A stretch of 10,597 nt of DNA from CAZMSD01 sp964568855 (GTDB taxonomy: Bacteria > CAIWAD01): positions 1 to 10,597 of the forward strand of contig CAZMSD010000059.1 in assembly GCA_964568855.1 (NCBI GenBank), in the 5' to 3' direction. How positions within the stretch are numbered: the stretch's first letter is position 1; each line of letters opens with the position of its first letter. Shown here one piece after another: positions 7,154 through 10,597 of this stretch. Made by a program: the position numbers and the translations under genes. The notes under the pieces were generated by a model. It searched no databases. It was not told where the DNA came from and was given only the letters and a program-made list of their open reading frames with translations.

Positions 7154-7980
7154 TGGCTTCTCCGACGGATCCGCTGGGGATCTTCGACTCCGGCGTCGGC
7201 GGACTGACCGTGGTGGCCAGGATTCTGGAGGAACTGCCCGCCGAGGACGTGGTCTACTTCGGGGACACGGCCCGCGTGCCCTACGGCATCAAGTCGCCCA
7301 AGGTGATCCGCGAGTTCAGCGCCGAGATCACGTCCTTTCTCGAGGCCCATAAGGTCAAGGCCGTGGTGGTGGCCTGCAACACGGCCAGCTCGGTCGCGCT
7401 GGAGGACCTGCGCCGGCGCTACGAGCTGCCCCTGATCGGGGTGGTGGAGGCCGGGGCCCGGCAGGCCCTGTCCGTGACACGGACCCGGCGCATCGCCGTG
7501 ATCGGAACGTCCTCCACCGTCGCCAGCCGGGCCTATCCCCGGGCGGTGGAACGGCTCGATCCCCGGGCCCGGACCCTCTCCCGCGCCTGCCCGCTGTTCG
7601 TGCCGCTGGTGGAGGACTCGATCTTCGAGGGCCCCGTGGCCGAGGAGGCCGTCCGCCACTACCTGGGCGACATCGTGGAGGCCGGCGTGGACACGCTGCT
7701 CCTGGGCTGCACCCACTACCCCTTCCTGGCTCCGGTCATCGGAAAAGTGCTGGGATCCGGCGTCACGATCGTTGACGCCGCCGAGGGCACCGCCGTGGAG
7801 CTGCGGGGACTGCTCGAGGAACGGAACCTGCTCAACCCGAACCTCGGCCAGGGCCGCAGGCGTTTCTATTTCAGCGACCGGACGGAGGCCTTCCAGCGGC
7901 TGGCCAGGCGGATCATCCCGGACTTCATGGACGACATGCACCTGGTGGACGTGGAGTCCGAGAACTTCCGCCGTCCCTGA
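7153..7980 (+). CDS. murI: glutamate racemase MurI
   Basis: MurI converts L-glutamate to D-glutamate, the substrate of MurD, in the cytoplasm without a cofactor. The 275-residue product shows the N-terminal IFDSGVGGLTV (Asp at residue 12), VVYFGDTARVPYG, and both catalytic cysteines: C75 in VVACNTASS and C186 in LLGCTHYPFL, the latter followed by His188. GVVEAGARQAL and VIGTSSTVAS are also family-typical. Length and motifs are normal, so the enzyme looks intact. ATG at 7153 shares its A with the murD stop (TGATG), and GGGAG at 7140-7144 lies 8 bases upstream. It is the last gene of the coupled block; the next plus-strand gene is 135 bases away and has its own promoter-like signals. Confidence 0.96.
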   Translation: MASPTDPLGIFDSGVGGLTVVARILEELPAEDVVYFGDTARVPYGIKSPKVIREFSAEITSFLEAHKVKAVVVACNTASSVALEDLRRRYELPLIGVVEAGARQALSVTRTRRIAVIGTSSTVASRAYPRAVERLDPRARTLSRACPLFVPLVEDSIFEGPVAEEAVRHYLGDIVEAGVDTLLLGCTHYPFLAPVIGKVLGSGVTIVDAAEGTAVELRGLLEERNLLNPNLGQGRRRFYFSDRTEAFQRLARRIIPDFMDDMHLVDVESENFRRP

Positions 7981-8004
7981 AAATTCCCTCCCGCGGGAAA
8001 AAGA

Positions 8005-8034
8005 TTGCCTGCCTGATTCGCGAATCCTTACCAT
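8005..8034 (+). promoter_or_regulatory. candidate promoter with an internal 12-base palindrome, upstream of the TPR lipoprotein gene
   Basis: TTGCCT (8005-8010) and TACCAT (8029-8034) are spaced by 18 bases, each matching the sigma-70 consensus at 4 of 6 positions. Between them lies GATTCGCGAATC (8015-8026), a perfect palindrome placed where a repressor dimer could block polymerase. The gap 7981-8115 holds nothing else clear apart from a weak hairpin just after murI (7984-7999, no T-tract). The promoter is plausible; the operator role is inferred from position only. Confidence 0.35.
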
Positions 8035-8104
8035 GATCCTTGAACACACACCAGCCTCTCCGGCGTCGGAATCATGCGCGGTTTTTGCGTCACAGCCATC
8101 GATC

Positions 8105-8110
8105 AGGGGA
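8105..8110 (+). promoter_or_regulatory. ribosome-binding site deciding the TPR lipoprotein start
   Basis: AGGGGA lies 5 bases before ATG at 8116. This favours 8116 over the in-frame ATG at 8074, and the later start also places a compact signal peptide at the N-terminus. Confidence 0.65.
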
Positions 8111-8115
8111 ACGAC

Positions 8116-9267
8116 ATGAGCTCAACCAGGACCTTCCACGCGACCTTCCTTTCATTCTGCTTACTGCTCTGCTGCGCGCTGGGCGGCTGCGGGCCGGTCG
8201 ACGACGGCAAGATTCCCGTCACCACCGATTCGAAGGAAGCGCTCGAGAGCTACAGGGCGGGGCTGGCGCTGGCCGACCGGTTGCGCGGGCAGGAGGCCAT
8301 CAGGCATTTCCAGGCGGCCGTGGCACAAGACCGGGACTTCGCCCTGGCCTATCTCGGCCTGGCCTTCGCGCTGCCCACCGCCGGGGAGTTCTTCAAGACC
8401 TTCGACAAGGCGCTGGGGCTGGCGGACGGGGTCTCCGAGGGTGAGCGTCTGTGGATCAAGGGTGTGGAGGCCATTGTCAACGGCTACCCGACGAAGCAGC
8501 AGGAGTATTTCAGGAAGCTGACCGAGCTCTACCCGCGCGACGAGCGCGCTTTCAACCTGCTGGGCAACAGCTATTTCGGCCAGCAGGATTACCAGCAGGC
8601 CATCGCCGCCTTCCGCAGGGCCGCCGAACTGGCCCCGGACTTCTCGCAGCCATACAATCAGCTGGGCTACGCCTACCGCTACCTGGACGACTATCCTGCG
8701 GCCGAGGCGGCCTTTACGCGTTACATAGAGCTGATCCCCGACGACCCCAATCCTTATGATTCCTACGCGGAACTGCTGCTCAAGATGGGGCGCTTCGACG
8801 AGTCGATCGCCCAGTACCGCATGGCGCTGACCCACGACGCCCATTTCGTGGCTTCCCACGTGGGGATCGCCACGTGTCTCACGCTGAAGGACGAACACCA
8901 GGCGGCGCGCGAGCACCTGGACGTGTTACTCGAACTGGCGCGCAACGACGGTGAACGCAGGGCCGCGCATTTCGCCCGCACCGTGACATACGTGGACGAA
9001 GGCGCTCACGACACGGCGCTCGAAGAGCAGTTGAAGCAGTACGCCCTGGCCAGGAAGACCCACGACAGCGCCCTGGAGGAGCTGAAACTGGCCAACCGGC
9101 AGAATCCCTACAACCACTATCGCCTGGGCCTGGCGCAGGAAGGCAAGGGGAACACGGCGGAGGCCCGGACACACTACGAGACGGCCGCGGGCTTCAACGC
9201 CCTCAACAGCCTGCAGTACGCCTTCATCCGCAAGGCGGCCGCCGGGGCGGCCGGGCGGAATCGGTAG
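8116..9267 (+). CDS. tetratricopeptide-repeat lipoprotein
   Basis: This is a predicted lipid-anchored, cell-envelope protein of 383 residues. The N-terminus has a charged start, a hydrophobic run (about 9-22) and the lipobox LGGC with the acylated Cys at residue 25. TPR-type helical repeats follow. The clearest are near 143-176 (AFNLLGNSYFGQQDYQQAI onward), 177-210 (PYNQLGYAYRYLDDYPAAE onward) and 211-244 (PYDSYAELLLKMGRFDES onward), with weaker ones near 39-76 and 332-365. TPRs form a protein-binding solenoid; no enzyme motif is seen, so an assembly or scaffold role is likely but the partner is unknown. ATG at 8116 was chosen for its AGGGGA site and signal peptide; starting at 8074 would add 14 residues before the signal. 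It appears to be separately transcribed from murI and meets a convergent gene only 9 bases beyond its stop. Confidence 0.88.
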   Translation: MSSTRTFHATFLSFCLLLCCALGGCGPVDDGKIPVTTDSKEALESYRAGLALADRLRGQEAIRHFQAAVAQDRDFALAYLGLAFALPTAGEFFKTFDKALGLADGVSEGERLWIKGVEAIVNGYPTKQQEYFRKLTELYPRDERAFNLLGNSYFGQQDYQQAIAAFRRAAELAPDFSQPYNQLGYAYRYLDDYPAAEAAFTRYIELIPDDPNPYDSYAELLLKMGRFDESIAQYRMALTHDAHFVASHVGIATCLTLKDEHQAAREHLDVLLELARNDGERRAAHFARTVTYVDEGAHDTALEEQLKQYALARKTHDSALEELKLANRQNPYNHYRLGLAQEGKGNTAEARTHYETAAGFNALNSLQYAFIRKAAAGAAGRNR

Positions 9268-9283
9268 ACACGATTCTCAATCG
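9258..9283. other. overlapping alternative hairpins at a convergent gene junction
   Basis: GAATCG (9258-9263) can pair with CGATTC (9271-9276) across a 7-base loop. Alternatively CGATT (9271-9275) can pair with AATCG (9279-9283) across CTC. The two stems exclude each other and span both stop codons. Neither is followed by a T-run on either strand, so a terminator role is doubtful. Confidence 0.25.
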
Positions 9284-9936
9284 GCGCCTTCCAGGCTGTA
9301 CCACACCACGAAATCCCATTCCGGCCAGAAGGATTTGTTCCTCCAGAAGCAGTGCAGGCCCAGGTCGTTCGTTTCGCAGTAGTCGGGGACGTAACTCGTG
9401 GAATCGACGCAAACACCGGGTGGAACATGCAGGATGAAGTTGGCCTCTTCCAGGGGCACGCCCCAGCCCTGGGTGGTGGTCAGGATGTAGGTGATCTGCC
9501 CGCCTTGCATCCGCTGCCGGTAGGCGATCCGCAGCAGCAGGTCCTGTTCCGGCTGAATCGTGCAGGAGATCCGTGCACACGAGGAATCCAGCATGGCAGC
9601 CGGCGCAGGCACCGGTCCGGGCAGGGTCGCCGCCTCGATCCACTCGACGCTTCCGTTGAGGCTGTCCCGCGGGAAGGGATACATGATCGCCCGCGTCTTG
9701 GTTTCCTCCGAGCCGTGACGGAAACTGTAGATTCCCTCCAGTTCCAGGGCCGCGCTCAGCCCGCCCAGGGAATCCGTTTCCACGTCCACGATGCGGAACT
9801 CCAGGTCCTCGCGATAGAAACTGAAACGGCGCGGGCTCTGGCTCTCCACGGTCAGGGCGACCAGGAGAACCAGTGCCAGAGCCGTTACGACGGGTGAAAG
9901 CCGCACCCGCGCAGCTCGTAGTCTCTTGACGATCAT
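9277..9936 (-). CDS. secreted or membrane-anchored protein of unknown function
   Basis: I do not recognise a named family. The 219-residue product starts with a basic stretch (MIVKRLRAARVRL) and a hydrophobic segment near 14-30, followed by ESQSPRR, so it is a signal peptide or N-terminal anchor. The rest alternates hydrophobic and polar residues like a beta-sandwich, with ALELEGIYSFRHGSEETKTR, YPFPRDSL, TYILTTTQGWGVPLEEANF and a final DFVVWYSLEG. Five cysteines lie after the signal region (two in SSCARISC, then in GVCVDS, DYCET and LHCFW), which could form disulfides outside the cytoplasm. ATG at 9936 is preceded by AAGAGAG four bases away. The same frame is open upstream to 10059, but that part is low in protein character and overlaps the neighbour's end. 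The gene follows the sorting-domain gene by 34 bases on the same strand, so they are probably co-transcribed. Confidence 0.75.
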   Translation of the reverse strand: MIVKRLRAARVRLSPVVTALALVLLVALTVESQSPRRFSFYREDLEFRIVDVETDSLGGLSAALELEGIYSFRHGSEETKTRAIMYPFPRDSLNGSVEWIEAATLPGPVPAPAAMLDSSCARISCTIQPEQDLLLRIAYRQRMQGGQITYILTTTQGWGVPLEEANFILHVPPGVCVDSTSYVPDYCETNDLGLHCFWRNKSFWPEWDFVVWYSLEGAD

Positions 9937-9970
9937 TCCACTCTCTTGTTGTGCAGCACCGGTGGAACTG

Positions 9971-10228
9971 CTACTTCTGCAGCAGCATGGGCCGCGTGTG
10001 ACTCTTTCCGTCGATGTCCAGCTCGTAGTAGTAGATGCCGGAGGAAAGCCCCTCCGCATCGAAGGTCACCCGGTGCTCGCCCCGATCCATCAGGCCTTCC
10101 TGCAGGGTGGTCACGCGCCTTCCCTGGATGTCGTACACGGTCAAGGTCACGTAGCCCGTCTCGGGTAGCGTGAAGGGAATGATCGTGGCCGGGTTGAAGG
10201 GATTGGGGTAGTTCTGGGGTAGTCGGAA
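9971..10228 (-). other. C-terminal sorting-type domain within the LamG-like protein
   Basis: The module begins near FRLPQNYPNPFNP and ends at the stop codon. The NYPNPFNP box, the central VYDIQGRRV strand and the GLSSGIYYYEL strand are its three typical landmarks. The closing PMLLQK matches the usual 'kk(m/l)(v/l)l.k' finish. It is the best clue to the lineage in this window. Confidence 0.8.
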
Positions 10229-10597
10229 GGTAGCGGGTTGTGCTGACTCTGCTTCCGCATATATCCACTCCCCGGGATGGATCATCATACGATTGAACCA
10301 CCATTGCCGATACTCGATTCCTTCTAAATGCGAAGAAAGCTGCGGCCCATATCCGTGGTCACCATTATCCCAGACACGCAGGTTATCGACGGCAGTGATC
10401 CCCATTTCGGCCTCGTTGGCCGTAAGCTTCAGAATTGCAGATTCCGTGGGCATGAACAGGCCCACCGGGTAATTCCAATGGGCGGAGTTCAGCTCGCCGT
10501 CCAGGAAGACCGCAAGCGTATTATCTTCCACGTCTTCCCAGAGGATGTCCAGCCCTTCCTGGCACCAGATCAGGACAACATGGTGCCAGCTGTCTAG
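9971..10597 (-). CDS. LamG-like protein with a C-terminal sorting/FlgD-like domain (5' end outside window)
   Basis: The frame is open from the right edge to the TAG at 9971-9973, so 208 C-terminal residues are visible and the true start is missing. A GTG at 10531 lies inside the domain and is not the start. The first ~75 residues look like the second half of a laminin-G/concanavalin-like sandwich: SWHHVVLIW, AVFLDGELNSA and ITAVDNLRVWD. After a linker, residues ~124-208 (about 10228 down to 9971) form the module FRLPQNYPNPFNPATIIPF, VYDIQGRRV, GEHRVTFDAEGLSSGIYYYEL, ending in PMLLQK. This is the form of type A C-terminal sorting domains of the type IX secretion system and of the related FlgD Ig-like modules in FCB bacteria. 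The protein is therefore predicted to reach the outer surface or be released, perhaps binding glycans. No secretion-system gene is in the window. Confidence 0.85.
   Translation of the reverse strand, partial: LDSWHHVVLIWCQEGLDILWEDVEDNTLAVFLDGELNSAHWNYPVGLFMPTESAILKLTANEAEMGITAVDNLRVWDNGDHGYGPQLSSHLEGIEYRQWWFNRMMIHPGEWIYAEAESAQPATFRLPQNYPNPFNPATIIPFTLPETGYVTLTVYDIQGRRVTTLQEGLMDRGEHRVTFDAEGLSSGIYYYELDIDGKSHTRPMLLQK

Noticed and set aside
7984..7999. Hairpin TTCCC...GGGAA after murI as terminator
   Set aside because: The stem is five bases and is followed by A-rich rather than T-rich sequence on the plus strand.
9937..10059. N-terminal extension of the 219-residue minus-strand protein
   Set aside because: It overlaps the end of the LamG-like gene out of phase and lacks protein-like character, whereas the ATG at 9936 gives a clear signal segment.
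1..10597. CRISPR array, tRNA/rRNA genes, insertion sequence or phage genes
   Set aside because: No regularly spaced repeats, cloverleaf-like sequences, transposase motifs or phage proteins were seen by eye.

Overview
The window is GC-rich, gene-dense bacterial DNA. It most likely comes from an uncultivated, diderm member of the FCB (Fibrobacteres-Chlorobi-Bacteroidetes) superphylum or a neighbouring candidate phylum. Three things suggest this. A protein at the right edge ends in an NYPNPFNP-type C-terminal sorting/FlgD-like module. The MurE carries the DNPR motif of meso-diaminopimelate enzymes. One protein has a lipobox signal peptide. I cannot name the phylum from sequence alone.

Layout, left to right. 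(1) Positions 1-369 hold the 3' end of a secreted-type protein with a C-terminal fibronectin-III-like module. (2) A 195-base gap follows, with a weak promoter candidate and a GC-rich hairpin. (3) Positions 565-7980 are one compact plus-strand block: a single-domain response regulator, rlmN, a family-2 glycosyltransferase, a membrane polyprenyl-phosphate sugar-transferase homologue, murE, murD and murI. From rlmN to murI every junction is a start/stop overlap (TTGA, ATGA, ATGA, ATGA, TGATG), so the genes are very probably co-transcribed and translationally coupled. (4) A 135-base gap contains a perfect 12-base palindrome between candidate -35 and -10 boxes, followed by a TPR lipoprotein gene (8116-9267). 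(5) Two minus-strand genes converge on it: a secreted protein of unknown function (9277-9936) and, upstream of it, a LamG-like protein with the sorting-type C-terminus that runs off the right edge.

How the genes fit together. murI makes D-glutamate, MurD adds it to UDP-MurNAc-Ala, and MurE adds meso-DAP: three linked steps of peptidoglycan precursor synthesis. The murF and mraY genes that often lie between murE and murD are absent. The two glycan genes directly upstream suggest a surface or cell-wall polysaccharide made in step with the wall. The most unusual feature is the sugar-transferase homologue: its C-terminal fold residues are well kept, but the catalytic Asp-Glu dyad is Tyr-Lys and the other active-site motifs are also changed. 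It is either a pseudoenzyme or a divergent enzyme.

I saw no tRNA, rRNA, CRISPR array, insertion sequence or phage gene.
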